64,000 nt of DNA from Streptomyces sp. A2-16 (GTDB taxonomy: Bacteria; Actinomycetota; Actinomycetes; Streptomycetales; Streptomycetaceae): positions 5,704,001-5,768,000 of the forward strand of contig NZ_CP063808.1 in NCBI RefSeq assembly GCF_018128905.1, in the 5' to 3' direction. The notes below the pieces were generated by a model. The model was not told the origin of the DNA. It searched no databases and saw only the letters and a list, made by a program, of their open reading frames with translations. Below, in pieces: positions 36,074-44,513 of this stretch. Each line of letters starts with the position of its first letter. Position 1 is the stretch's first letter. Made by a program: the position numbers and the translations under genes.

Positions 36074-37210
36074 ATGACCACCACACTCGAAATCCCTCCC
36101 GTACAGCAGCAGGCCCCGGTCCGCGCCGTCACCGGTGTCCTCGACATCGACGCCGGCGGGAAGGGTCACCTGCGCGCCGCGAGCCTGCTGCCCTCGCCCT
36201 CCGACCTCCAGGTCTCCCCCGCTCTGATCCGCAGGTTCGGCCTGCGCAAGGGGGACGTCGTCGACGGGGTGCGCGGCACCCAGCGCGCCCTCACCGAGGT
36301 CGCCCGCGTCAACGGCCGTACACCCGGCAAGAACAACCGGCACTTCCGTGACCTCACCCCGCTGCACCCCCGCGAGCGGATCCGCCTCGAACACCCCGCG
36401 TCCGGTCTGACCGGCCGGGTCGCGGATCTGATCGCGCCCGTCGGAAAGGGCCAGCGCGGGCTGATCGTGGCCCCGCCCAAGACCGGCAAGACCGTGCTGC
36501 TCCAGCAGGTCGCGGCTGCCGTCGCCGGCAACCACCCCGAGTGCCGGCTGATGGTGGTGCTGCTCGACGAACGCCCCGAGGAGGTCACCGACATGCGGCG
36601 CTCCGTGCGCGGCGAGGTGTACGCCTCGACGTTCGACCGCACGCCCAGGGAGCACATCGCACTCGCCGAGCTGGTGATCGAACGGGCCAAGCGGCTCGTC
36701 GAGGCCGGCGAGGACGTCGTGATCCTGCTCGACTCCCTGACCCGGCTGTGCCGGGCCCACAACAACGCGGCCCCCGGCAACGGCCGCACGCTCAGCGGCG
36801 GGGTCGACGCGACCGCGCTGATCGGGCCGAAGAAGTTCTTCGGCTCCGCACGGCTCGTCGAGGAGGGCGGTTCGCTGACCATCCTCGCCACCGCCCTGGT
36901 GGAGACCGGTTCCCGGGCCGACGACTACTACTTCGAGGAGCTCAAGAGCACCGGCAACATGGAGCTCCGGCTGGACCGCGAACTCGCCTCCCGGCGCGTC
37001 TTCCCGGCCGTCGCCATCAGCCCGTCGGGCACCCGCCGTGAGGAACTCCTGCTGTCCCCGGCCGAGTTGACCGCCGTACGGGGGCTGCGGCGGGTTCTGC
37101 AGAGCGGGGACGGCCAGGGCAATCTGGAGACACTTCTCCAGCGGATGCGCGAGACCCCGGACAACGCGGCGTTCCTGCGGCGGATCCAGCCGACGCTGCC
37201 GGCCGGCTAG
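36074..37210 (+). CDS. short Rho-family transcription termination factor lacking the canonical primary RNA-binding aromatics
   Basis: 378 residues from ATG 36074 (AAAGGA upstream). Residues 19-90 align to the Rho cold-shock domain, 100-375 to the ATPase ring: APPKTGKT (133-140, Walker A), DERPEEVTDMRRSV, VVILLD (215-220, Walker B), LSGGVDATAL (Q loop) and STGNMEL (R loop). It lacks the N-terminal helical domain and the long actinobacterial insertion. In E. coli the primary site uses Phe62, Phe64 and Tyr80; the corresponding positions here are Lys30, His32 and Gln46 (GKGHLRA and DLQVS). It is thus a second, divergent Rho besides the expected housekeeping copy. Target and RNA specificity are unknown. 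Its stop overlaps the convergent kinase gene by four bases. Confidence 0.9.
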   Translation: MTTTLEIPPVQQQAPVRAVTGVLDIDAGGKGHLRAASLLPSPSDLQVSPALIRRFGLRKGDVVDGVRGTQRALTEVARVNGRTPGKNNRHFRDLTPLHPRERIRLEHPASGLTGRVADLIAPVGKGQRGLIVAPPKTGKTVLLQQVAAAVAGNHPECRLMVVLLDERPEEVTDMRRSVRGEVYASTFDRTPREHIALAELVIERAKRLVEAGEDVVILLDSLTRLCRAHNNAAPGNGRTLSGGVDATALIGPKKFFGSARLVEEGGSLTILATALVETGSRADDYYFEELKSTGNMELRLDRELASRRVFPAVAISPSGTRREELLLSPAELTAVRGLRRVLQSGDGQGNLETLLQRMRETPDNAAFLRRIQPTLPAG

Positions 37211-38169
37211 CCCAGTCGGAGCGCCTGCCACTCCTCGTCGTCGAGGCCGAGCAGACGGTCGAGTTCGGCCCGGTCGGGTGCCGTGGGCACGTCGCCGCCG
37301 GTGGCCAGGGCCGCCGCGGCCATCAGATGGCCCAGGCGCAGGGCGGCCGCCACCCCTCTGCCTTCGAGGTGGGCCGCGAGATATCCGGCCGCGAAGGCGT
37401 CACCCGCGCCCACCCGTTCGACAATCCGTGAGTGCGGTGCGGCCACGAAGACCTCACCGCCGTCGGCGGTGTACGCCGTGGCCCCGTGTTCCGCGTCCTT
37501 GACGACGATGACGGGCGCCGGTGCGAGCAGGTCGCGGATCTCCTTCGGCCCGGCCGTGCCCCAGAGCGTCTCGGCCTCGTCACGTCCGACGAAGACGATG
37601 TCGGCGCGGCGGGCCGGCTCCAGCAGCGCGGTCGCCGGGTCCCGGTGTCTCCACAGGGCGGGGCGGTGGTTGACGTCAAAGGAGACGGTCGCGCCCGGGA
37701 CCGCCCTGCGGACGACGATCTCCGCGACCAGCTCCGCGCAGCTGTCCGAGAGGGCCGCCGTGATGCCGCTGAGGTGCAGCAGCGGGGCCCGGCACGTGTG
37801 CGCGAGGGCCGGGCCCATGCGGGTGGCCGCGGAGCCCCTGCGGTAGTAGTACGTGCCGGTGCCCGCCGGGCCGGTGTCCTTGAAGTAGACGCCGGTCGGT
37901 CGGTCCGGGTCCGTCTCGACACCGCGGACGTCGACCCCGCGGTCCCGGAGGTCCGCGAGGACGCGTCGGCCGAGCGGATCGTCGCCGACGCGGCTCACCC
38001 AGGCCACGCGGTGCCCCAGGGCGGCGAGCCCGCAGGCCACGTTGGACTCGGCGCCGCCCACCTCGAGGCGCAGGACCTGCTGCCGTTCCAGGGGCTCCGG
38101 GTCGTGCGGGACGAGGACGGCCATCGTCTCGCCGAGGCAGACGACCTCCGTCGCGTCGCGAGCCCTCAC
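37207..38169 (-). CDS. PfkB-family sugar kinase, probably 2-keto-3-deoxygluconate kinase-like
   Basis: 320 residues from GTG 38169, overlapping the stop of the ATPase gene (GTGA). The ribokinase fold includes [18 protein letters not shown], a central [14 protein letters not shown] resembling KdgK substrate loops, [11 protein letters not shown], and the C-terminal [18 protein letters not shown] with the catalytic GAGD Asp. The [11 protein letters not shown] and DVNHRP motifs favour 2-keto-3-deoxygluconate kinase over ribokinase or fructokinase. It is the last gene of the ABC importer operon, which suggests that the imported compound or its derivative is phosphorylated. No dehydratase or aldolase lies nearby. 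Confidence 0.87.
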   Translation of the reverse strand: MRARDATEVVCLGETMAVLVPHDPEPLERQQVLRLEVGGAESNVACGLAALGHRVAWVSRVGDDPLGRRVLADLRDRGVDVRGVETDPDRPTGVYFKDTGPAGTGTYYYRRGSAATRMGPALAHTCRAPLLHLSGITAALSDSCAELVAEIVVRRAVPGATVSFDVNHRPALWRHRDPATALLEPARRADIVFVGRDEAETLWGTAGPKEIRDLLAPAPVIVVKDAEHGATAYTADGGEVFVAAPHSRIVERVGAGDAFAAGYLAAHLEGRGVAAALRLGHLMAAAALATGGDVPTAPDRAELDRLLGLDDEEWQALRLG

Positions 38170-38930
38170 GTGTCGAGCACCCGGTGCAGGAACTGCTGGG
38201 TGCGCGCTTCGGCGGGGCTGCCGAACACCTGCTCCGGCGTGCCCTGTTCGAGGACGACACCGCCGTCCATGAAGACGACCCGGTCGGCGGTGTCCCGCGC
38301 GAACCTCATCTCGTGGGTGACGACGACCATCGTCATGCCCTCCTCGGCGAGCGAGCGCATGACGCCGGTGACCTCGCCGACGAGTTCGGGGTCGAGGGCG
38401 GAGGTCGGCTCGTCGAAGAACATGATCGCCGGGTCCATGGCGAGCGCGCGGGCGATGGCGACCCGCTGCTGCTGACCGCCGGAGAGCTGCGCGGGGTAGG
38501 AGTCCGCCTTGTCGGCGAGACCGACGCGCGCCAGGGCCGCCCGTCCGCGCTCCTCGGCCTGCGCCTTGCCCAGCTTGCGCACCTTCGACAGCGCGAGGGT
38601 GACGTTGCCCAGCGCGGTCTTGTGCGGGAACAGGTTGAACTGCTGGAAGACCATGCCCACATGGCCGAAGATCTCCGGCGCGCGTTTGCGGTCGTGCAGC
38701 GGCACGTCCTTCACCCACACCTCGCCGCTGTCGGCGCGCTCCAGGTCGCACATGATCCGCAGCAGGGTGGACTTGCCGGAACCGCTGGCCCCGATGAGGA
38801 CGACGACCTCACCGGGTTCGACGTCGATGTCGACGCCCTTGAGGACCTCCAGGTCCCCGAAGCGCTTGTGCACGCCGGAGAGGGAGACGCGGGCGCTCGC
38901 GACCCCCCGGTCCGTGGTCGTGGTCGTCAT
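38166..38930 (-). CDS. amino-acid-type ABC transporter ATP-binding protein
   Basis: 254 residues from ATG 38930, which overlaps the stop of the upstream permease (ATGA). ABC ATPase of the GlnQ class: Walker [12 protein letters not shown] loop in [19 protein letters not shown], signature [17 protein letters not shown], Walker [13 protein letters not shown], and the H loop VVVTHEM. The FQQFNLFPH block and the ~250-residue length are typical of polar amino-acid importers. It powers the two permeases encoded upstream. Confidence 0.94.
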   Translation of the reverse strand: MTTTTTDRGVASARVSLSGVHKRFGDLEVLKGVDIDVEPGEVVVLIGASGSGKSTLLRIMCDLERADSGEVWVKDVPLHDRKRAPEIFGHVGMVFQQFNLFPHKTALGNVTLALSKVRKLGKAQAEERGRAALARVGLADKADSYPAQLSGGQQQRVAIARALAMDPAIMFFDEPTSALDPELVGEVTGVMRSLAEEGMTMVVVTHEMRFARDTADRVVFMDGGVVLEQGTPEQVFGSPAEARTQQFLHRVLDT

Positions 38931-39577
38931 GCGGTGACAGCCTTTCTCTCCATCCGCCGTACCAGGACCGACAGCGGATAGCAGATGACGAAGTAGAGGA
39001 CGGCGACGGCGAGATAGGACGTCGTCGGGTCGCCGACGCGGTCGATGACGGCCTGGCCCTGGCGGACGAGTTCGACGTAGCCGATGACCACCGCGATCGA
39101 GGTGTCCTTGATCAGGGAGAGGTACTGGCCGACCAGCGGCGGCAGCACGATCGCCCGGGTCTGGGGCAGGATCACCCCGCCGAAGGTCTGCACACGGCTC
39201 AGACCGAGCACCCGGGAGGCTTCCCACTGTCCGCGCGGGACGGCCTCGATGCCGGCCCGGAACACCTCGGCGATGTAGGCGCCCTGGTAGAGGGTGAGGG
39301 CGAGCAGGGCCGCGCCGAAGACACTGATGGCGAACCCGCTCAGGTAGGCCGCGCCGAAGTAGATGAAGAGCATCTGGATCAGCAGCGGGGTCCCGCGGAA
39401 CACCTCCAGGTAACCGCGGGCGAGTTGGGCGAGGACCGGGATCCGGCTGGTGCGGACGGCGGCAACGAGCAGTCCGACGAGCGTGCCGGTGGCGATGGCC
39501 GCGAGGGACAGCAGCACGGTGGCCCACAGCCCGTCGACGTACAGGGCACGGTTGGACCAGATGACCGACCAGTCCAT
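38927..39577 (-). CDS. polar amino-acid-type ABC transporter permease (second)
   Basis: 216 residues from ATG 39577. His/Glu/Gln/Arg-opine family permease with five membrane segments: [16 protein letters not shown] and the EAA loop [33 protein letters not shown] in pieces, followed by [32 protein letters not shown]. The EAA loop contacts the ATPase. It pairs with the adjacent permease, whose stop overlaps this start by one base. The substrate cannot be read from the sequence. Confidence 0.92.
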   Translation of the reverse strand: MDWSVIWSNRALYVDGLWATVLLSLAAIATGTLVGLLVAAVRTSRIPVLAQLARGYLEVFRGTPLLIQMLFIYFGAAYLSGFAISVFGAALLALTLYQGAYIAEVFRAGIEAVPRGQWEASRVLGLSRVQTFGGVILPQTRAIVLPPLVGQYLSLIKDTSIAVVIGYVELVRQGQAVIDRVGDPTTSYLAVAVLYFVICYPLSVLVRRMERKAVTA

Positions 39578-40314
39578 CAGGCCTCCTTGCGGCGGGGGAG
39601 CGCCGGCACCAGTCGGCGTACGGCGTCCAGAGGTTTGGGGCGTACGGCGGCAGGGCGCAGCGGCGGCTTGAACGCCACCCGTCCGACGAGTCCGGCCGCG
39701 AGCACGACCAGGTTGGTCAGGATCAGGTAGCACAGCGCGGCGATGCCGAAGACCTGGACCGTCAGCAGGGTGCGGGAGTTGATGACCATGGCCGTGCCGG
39801 TGAGCTCGGGGACGGAGATCGCCGACAGCAGCGACGAGCCGAGGATGATCTGGACGAGCTGGTTGACCACGGCCGGGTAGACGTTGCGCAGCGCCTGGGG
39901 CAGCACCACATGGACGAAGGTGCGGGACCGGCCGATGGCCAGGACGCGGGCCGCCTCGCGCTGGCCGCCGGGTACGGCCTGGATGCCGGCGCGGAAGATC
40001 TCGGTGAGATAGGCGCCGACGTTCACGCCGAGGGCGAGGACACCGGCCTGGACGGGGCTGAGCCTGAGCCCCGCCGAGGGCAGGGCGAAGTAGGCGACGA
40101 ACATCTGGAGCAGGACGGGGGTGTTGCGGAGGACCTCGACGTAGACGGCGGCCGGGGCCCGCAGAACCAGGTGACGGGATCTGCGGGCGGCGGCACCGAG
40201 CAGGCCGAGGGCGCACGCGAGGGCGAAGGCCTCCAGCGACAGGCGCAGCGTGAGCCAGGCCGCGTCGAGGTAGGTGGGCCAGTCCCGCAGGGCGTACTCC
40301 CAGTCGGTGAGCAT
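39577..40314 (-). CDS. polar amino-acid-type ABC transporter permease (first)
   Basis: 245 residues. Same family as its neighbour: [21 protein letters not shown], then the EAA loop [33 protein letters not shown] in pieces and [31 protein letters not shown]. Five membrane segments and a basic C-terminal tail. The start is 21 bases downstream of the stop of the substrate-binding protein gene. The two permeases form a heterodimeric channel. Confidence 0.92.
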   Translation of the reverse strand: MLTDWEYALRDWPTYLDAAWLTLRLSLEAFALACALGLLGAAARRSRHLVLRAPAAVYVEVLRNTPVLLQMFVAYFALPSAGLRLSPVQAGVLALGVNVGAYLTEIFRAGIQAVPGGQREAARVLAIGRSRTFVHVVLPQALRNVYPAVVNQLVQIILGSSLLSAISVPELTGTAMVINSRTLLTVQVFGIAALCYLILTNLVVLAAGLVGRVAFKPPLRPAAVRPKPLDAVRRLVPALPRRKEA

Positions 40315-40335
40315 GCGTACTCCTGGGCGGGTCGT

Positions 40336-41175
40336 TCAGTACGAGGGGTTGAGCGGGAACGGGCGGCTGACGCCGAACCACTTCTTGTAGAGCGTGTCGG
40401 CCTGTCCGGAGGTGTTGAACTCGCGCAGCCAGGTGTTGACCCACTGGAGCCAGGTGGGGTCGCCGAGCTGGACGCCGATGCCGTTGTACTCCAGCGGGAC
40501 GACGGAGTCCTTGGTGACCTTGAGCGAGGGGTCCAGCTTGGCCTGGTAGTTGAGGAAGTTGGAGTCCTCGACCATGGCGTCCGCCTGGCCCTGCTTGACG
40601 GCGAGGACGGCGGCGGCGGAGGTGTCGTACTCCTGGATCTTCGCCTGGGGGTTGCCGGCCTTGACGGCGTCGCCGTTGGTGGAGCCCTTGGTGACGGCGA
40701 CGGTCTTGCCGCTGAGGTCCTTGATCGTCGAGATGCCGCTGTCCTTCTTCACCAGCAGGGTCTCGCCCGCGACGATGTACGGGTCGCTGAAGGAGACCTG
40801 CTTGGCGCGCTCCGCGGTGGTGGTGAAGTTGCAGACGACCGCGTCGACCTTCTTGGTCTGCAGGTTCGGGATGCGGTTGGCGGAGGTCGTGTCGACGACC
40901 TTCACCTTGACGCCGAGGGCCGTGGCCATCGCGGTGGCGACGTCGACGTCGAAGCCCTGCGGCTTGTTGTCCTTGCTCAGCGATCCGAACGGCGGGAACG
41001 TCAGACAGCTGGCCACGTTGAGCGTGCCGCGCTTGATGACCTGCTGGAGCGTCGAGGACTGGGCGGAGGAGCCGGTGGCGGTGCCGCCGGCGGAGCTGCA
41101 CGCGGACAGGGATGCGGCGGCGGTCACACCAGCGCAAATCACCATCAAAGAGCGGGTACGGTGACGGAATCTCAT
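40336..41175 (-). CDS. family-3 ABC substrate-binding lipoprotein
   Basis: 279 residues from ATG 41175, preceded by GAAGGGTG; a further in-frame ATG at 41217 falls inside the operator. The lipoprotein signal ends in a LSAC lipobox (TAAASLSACSSAGG). The mature protein is a periplasmic-binding family 3 fold: RGTLNVASCLTFPPFGS, DNKPQGFDVDVATAMATALGVKV, VSFSDPYIVAGETLLV, LSGKTVAVTKGSTN. This is the solute receptor of the importer; family 3 usually binds polar amino acids or opines. It is first in the five-gene unit that ends with the PfkB kinase, and its promoter lies with the IclR operator region. Confidence 0.92.
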   Translation of the reverse strand: MRFRHRTRSLMVICAGVTAAASLSACSSAGGTATGSSAQSSTLQQVIKRGTLNVASCLTFPPFGSLSKDNKPQGFDVDVATAMATALGVKVKVVDTTSANRIPNLQTKKVDAVVCNFTTTAERAKQVSFSDPYIVAGETLLVKKDSGISTIKDLSGKTVAVTKGSTNGDAVKAGNPQAKIQEYDTSAAAVLAVKQGQADAMVEDSNFLNYQAKLDPSLKVTKDSVVPLEYNGIGVQLGDPTWLQWVNTWLREFNTSGQADTLYKKWFGVSRPFPLNPSY

Positions 41176-41204
41176 TCGGGGACACCCTTCAGGGGAATGT
41201 TCTG

Positions 41205-41229
41205 CATTGCAAAACAACGTTTCGCAATG
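41205..41229. promoter_or_regulatory. IclR-type operator in the divergent promoter region
   Basis: CATTGCAAAAC (41205-41215), AAC, GTTTCGCAATG (41219-41229): ten of eleven pairs match. A second GCAA-TGCG-TTGC dyad overlaps its right arm (41224-41235). It sits about 30 bases before the binding-protein start and about 100 before the iclR start, fit for control of both. Confidence 0.68.
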
Positions 41230-41326
41230 CGTTGCGCAGAAGCTAGTCCCGGGCTTTCGTGACCGTCAACCACCGATTTCAATATGTGACATCGAGTTTT
41301 GCTATGCAGCACGCTAGGATGCGCGC

Positions 41327-42139
41327 ATGTCACCCGCCGACGACACCTCACCCCGCCGCAACGCCTCCTCCTCCCTGCGCCGCGCCCTGGGCATCCTGAT
41401 GTACCTGGCCGAGGAGCGGAGCCATCCGCACGGCCCCACGCTCACCGACCTGGCCACCGGCCTGGAGCTGAGCAAGAGCACCGTGCTGCGGCTGGTCGCC
41501 CCGCTCAAGGACGTGCGGCTGGTCGACCAGGACCCCGAGTCGGGCCGCTACCGGCTCGGACCGCAGAACGCCCTGCTCGGCCAGGCCTATCTGGAGCGTC
41601 GCGACACCCGGCAGATCACCGCCCCCGCGCTGCACCGGCTGGCCGAGGAGAGCGGCGAGACGGTCCATCTGGTGAGCTTCGACCCGCCGGAGATCGTCTA
41701 CATCGACAAGGTCGAGAGCCCCCGCGCGGTCCGCATGCACTCCCGTATCGGCGGCCGGCTGCCCGCCTACTGCACGGCGACCGGCAAGGTGTTCCTCGCG
41801 CACTCCGGGGACGACGTGGTCGACGGCGTGATCGCGGCGGGTCTGCCCGCCCGCACCCCGGCGACCATCACCTCCCCCGACCGGCTGCGCGCCGAGCTCG
41901 ACCTCATCCGCCGGCGCGGCTACGCGGTGGACGACGTGGAGAACGAGCAGGACATCCGGTGTGTCGCCGCCCCGGTCCACGACCACACCGGAGCGGTCAC
42001 CACGGCCGTCAGCATCTCGGGGCCCGCGGCCCGGGTCACCCGCGAACGGCTCCCCGAGCTGGGCACCCTGCTCATGTCCGCCACCCGCACCCTCACCGCA
42101 GACCTGGGCGGCACAGCGACGACGACCGCACAGGACTGA
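41327..42139 (+). CDS. IclR-family transcriptional regulator
   Basis: 270 residues. The N-terminal winged helix reads LRRALGILMYLAEERSHPHGPTLTDLATGLELSKSTVLRLVAPLKDVRLVDQDPESGRYRLG in pieces, followed by the IclR effector domain: ETVHLVSFDPPEIVYIDKVESPRAVRMHSRIGGRLPAYCTATGKVFLA, RGYAVDDVENEQDIRCVAAPVHDHTGAV. It is divergent from the ABC-kinase operon and most likely controls it through the 41205-41229 dyad; IclR effectors are often sugar acids or aromatic acids. AGGA (41316-41319) is seven bases from the ATG, and TAGGAT at 41315-41320 could be a -10 of a nearly leaderless transcript. Confidence 0.93.
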   Translation: MSPADDTSPRRNASSSLRRALGILMYLAEERSHPHGPTLTDLATGLELSKSTVLRLVAPLKDVRLVDQDPESGRYRLGPQNALLGQAYLERRDTRQITAPALHRLAEESGETVHLVSFDPPEIVYIDKVESPRAVRMHSRIGGRLPAYCTATGKVFLAHSGDDVVDGVIAAGLPARTPATITSPDRLRAELDLIRRRGYAVDDVENEQDIRCVAAPVHDHTGAVTTAVSISGPAARVTRERLPELGTLLMSATRTLTADLGGTATTTAQD

Positions 42140-42231
42140 TGCACCGGGCGGCGTGCGGCATCCGGGTGCTCGCGCACGCCTCTCGGCCCGGGCAGCGCGA
42201 TGTACGACGGGTCCGTTCCTAGCTTTGCGGT

Positions 42232-43413
42232 ATGACAATCGGATTTCCCTCCCGGATGGCCGTCTCGGCCTGCGCCCTGTGCACGACGGGCGTGCTGGTG
42301 TTCGCTTCCGCGACCGCGGCCGCCCAACCGGGCTCCGACCCCGGCGCACCCGGCGGACGACACGCCGCGGCCTTGTCGCCCGCCCTGCTGTACCGCTCCG
42401 GCACCCAGGTCCGGCCGCACCGGGGCGCGCCCCGGGTCCCGGAGGTGTCGGCGCTGTCGTGGGTGGTCGCGGACGCCCACAGCGGGGAGGTGCTGGCCGC
42501 GCACGACGCCCATCGCAGGCTCCCGCCGGCCAGCACGCTCAAGACCCTGTTCGCGCTGACCGTGCTGCCGACGCTGCCGGGCGGCCTCAGGCACCGGGTC
42601 GCCGAGGAGGAGCTCGCGGACATCGGGCCCGGCAGCAGTCTCGTCGGGGTCGCTGAAGGGGAGACGTACCAGGTGGCCGACCTGTGGCGCGGGGTCTTCC
42701 TCAACTCCGGGAACGACGCCGTGCACGTCCTGGCCCGGCTCAGCGGCGGCTGGCGCGCGACGGCCACCCGGATGCAGGCCAAGGCCCGCGCCCTGGGCGC
42801 CCGTGACACCCACGTCCGCTCCCCCGACGGCTACGACAGCCCGGGCCAGGTCTCCTCCGCCTACGACCTCGCGGTGTTCGGCCGGGCGGGGCTGCGCAAC
42901 CCCGACTTCGCGCGGTACTGCGGCACGGCCGAGGCGAAGTTCCCCGGCCGGGGCGGATGGTCGTACGGGATCCAGAACACCAACCGGCTGCTGACCGGCG
43001 CCGACGGCGTCAGGCGCTATCCCGGGCTGATCGGGATCAAGAACGGCTACACGAGTCACGCCGGCAACACCCTCGTCGCGGCCGCCCGCCGGGGTGAGCG
43101 GACACTGGTCGTGACGGTGATGAACCCTCGGGAGGGCGGTGGCTTCGCCGTCTACGAGGAGGCGCGCGAACTGCTCGACTGGGGGTTCGGCGCGGCCGGC
43201 CGGGTGGATCCGGTGGGATCGCTGGACGCGTTGCGGGCGAGACCGCGGCCGGGGCCCGAGCCCGCTGCCGTGCCGGTCGCGGCGGCGGTCGCGCCGGACG
43301 ACGACGGGCCCGGCTGGCTGGAGACCTGGGCCATCCTGGGCGCGGCGGGGCTCGGCGCGGGATCGATGGCGGTGGCGCTGCGGTCCCGGATCGGGCGTGC
43401 GACGCGGGACTGA
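42232..43413 (+). CDS. D-alanyl-D-alanine carboxypeptidase (peptidase S11, DacA-like)
   Basis: 393 residues. A signal peptide (about 1-31) precedes an S11 domain with PASTLKT (Ser101-x-x-Lys104), SGN (159-161), and GIKNGYTSHAGN where the usual KTG is KNG (Lys270). A C-terminal membrane segment (WLETWAILGAAGLGAGSMAVAL) anchors it outside the cell, where it trims the terminal D-Ala of peptidoglycan stem peptides. KNG is found in some actinobacterial members, so activity is still likely. There is no clear Shine-Dalgarno before ATG 42232; TAGCTT at 42220-42225 may be the -10 of a leaderless transcript. Its 3' 262 bases run antisense to the glycosyltransferase gene. Confidence 0.88.
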   Translation: MTIGFPSRMAVSACALCTTGVLVFASATAAAQPGSDPGAPGGRHAAALSPALLYRSGTQVRPHRGAPRVPEVSALSWVVADAHSGEVLAAHDAHRRLPPASTLKTLFALTVLPTLPGGLRHRVAEEELADIGPGSSLVGVAEGETYQVADLWRGVFLNSGNDAVHVLARLSGGWRATATRMQAKARALGARDTHVRSPDGYDSPGQVSSAYDLAVFGRAGLRNPDFARYCGTAEAKFPGRGGWSYGIQNTNRLLTGADGVRRYPGLIGIKNGYTSHAGNTLVAAARRGERTLVVTVMNPREGGGFAVYEEARELLDWGFGAAGRVDPVGSLDALRARPRPGPEPAAVPVAAAVAPDDDGPGWLETWAILGAAGLGAGSMAVALRSRIGRATRD

Positions 43414-44513
43414 CCCGTCGGGAGCCACAGCAGCAGGCCGAGGGTGATCCAGGTGTAGGCGTTGCTGCCGAGGAAGCCGTCGACGCCCGACGCGTCGTCG
43501 AACCACAGCCACACCACGCTGGTGCACAGCACGGCGTACAGGGCGCCCGCGATCCGCGGGTGCCCGCTCCGCACGAGAACGGCGAAGGACGGCAGCAGCC
43601 ACACCAGGTGGTGCACCCAGGTGATCGGGCTGACCAGGCACGCGGTCAGCCCGGTCAGGGCGAACGCGGCGGCCCAGTCCCCCGCCGCCACGGCCCGCCG
43701 GGCCCGTACGGCCCACACGCCCAGGGTCAGCAGCACGGCCACCGCCCAGACCGCGCGGTCCTCCTCGCCGAGCCGCGCCAGGATGCCCTGCAGCGACTGG
43801 TTGGAGACGTAGTCCAGGCGGCCCACCCTGGACGTGTCCCACAGGGCGCCGGTCCAGTAGAAGCGTGAGGCGTCCGGCGCCACGACGGCCGTGAGGCCCG
43901 TCGCCGCCAGTGCCACGGCCGTGGCGACCGCCGCGGCCCGCCGGCGGCCGGCGACCAGGAGCAGTCCGATGAAGAGGGCCGGCGTGAGCTTCACCGCGGC
44001 GGCCAGCCCGATCCCGGCACCGGCCCAGCGCTCCCGACCCGTCGCGAGGAGCCACGCGTCGACCAGGACGAGCGCCAGCAGCACGAGGTTGACCTGGCCG
44101 AAGCTGAAGGTGTCGCGCAGCGGTTCGAACAGCGCGAGCGCGCAGGCCCCCAGGGCACAGCCGTACCAGCCGTGGCGCCGCCAGGCCCGGCCGGTGAGCA
44201 GGCGCATCACCACCGCCAGGGCCGCCAGGTTGAGCAGCAGGCCCACCGCGATCGCCGCACGCAGGCCGAGCAGGGCCATCGGGAGCATGGCGACGGCCGC
44301 GAACGGCGGGTAGGTGAAGCCGTACGTCGTCCCCGGCACCCGGTAGTCGTAGAGCCGCCCGCCGTGGTGGACCCAGGTGTCGACGGCCCCGTGGTAGACG
44401 CGCAGATCGAACCAGTCGCGCAGGAGAGGCACGGTCGCGGTGAAGACGGTCACCGCGGCGACGGCGGCGAGGGCCAGCAGCAGCCTGCCGCGGTCCGTGG
44501 CCGGCGCCCTCAT
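43152..44513 (-). CDS. GT87-family polyprenyl-phosphate mannosyltransferase-like membrane protein
   Basis: 453 residues from ATG 44513, which overlaps the stop of the preceding gene (ATGA). A DUF2029/GT87 integral membrane glycosyltransferase with about ten TM segments: PLLRDWFDLRVYHGAVDTWVHHGGRLYDYRVPGTTYGFTYPPFAAV in pieces (the first-loop DxxVY region), then SFGQVNLVLLALVLVDAWLL, VKLTPALFIGLLLVAGRR, and SPITWVHHLVWLLPSFAVL. GT87 enzymes transfer mannose from polyprenyl-phosphate-mannose outside the membrane. The family domain should end near LLLWLP (about residue 360). The last ~87 residues are low-complexity and lie antisense to the dacA 3' end, so the natural stop may have been lost or the true gene may end earlier by frameshift. 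Confidence 0.82.
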   Translation of the reverse strand: MRAPATDRGRLLLALAAVAAVTVFTATVPLLRDWFDLRVYHGAVDTWVHHGGRLYDYRVPGTTYGFTYPPFAAVAMLPMALLGLRAAIAVGLLLNLAALAVVMRLLTGRAWRRHGWYGCALGACALALFEPLRDTFSFGQVNLVLLALVLVDAWLLATGRERWAGAGIGLAAAVKLTPALFIGLLLVAGRRRAAAVATAVALAATGLTAVVAPDASRFYWTGALWDTSRVGRLDYVSNQSLQGILARLGEEDRAVWAVAVLLTLGVWAVRARRAVAAGDWAAAFALTGLTACLVSPITWVHHLVWLLPSFAVLVRSGHPRIAGALYAVLCTSVVWLWFDDASGVDGFLGSNAYTWITLGLLLWLPTGQSRVARPIRDRSATAIDPAPSPAAPRMAQVSSQPGPSSSGATAAATGTAAGSGPGRGLARNASSDPTGSTRPAAPNPQSSSSRASS

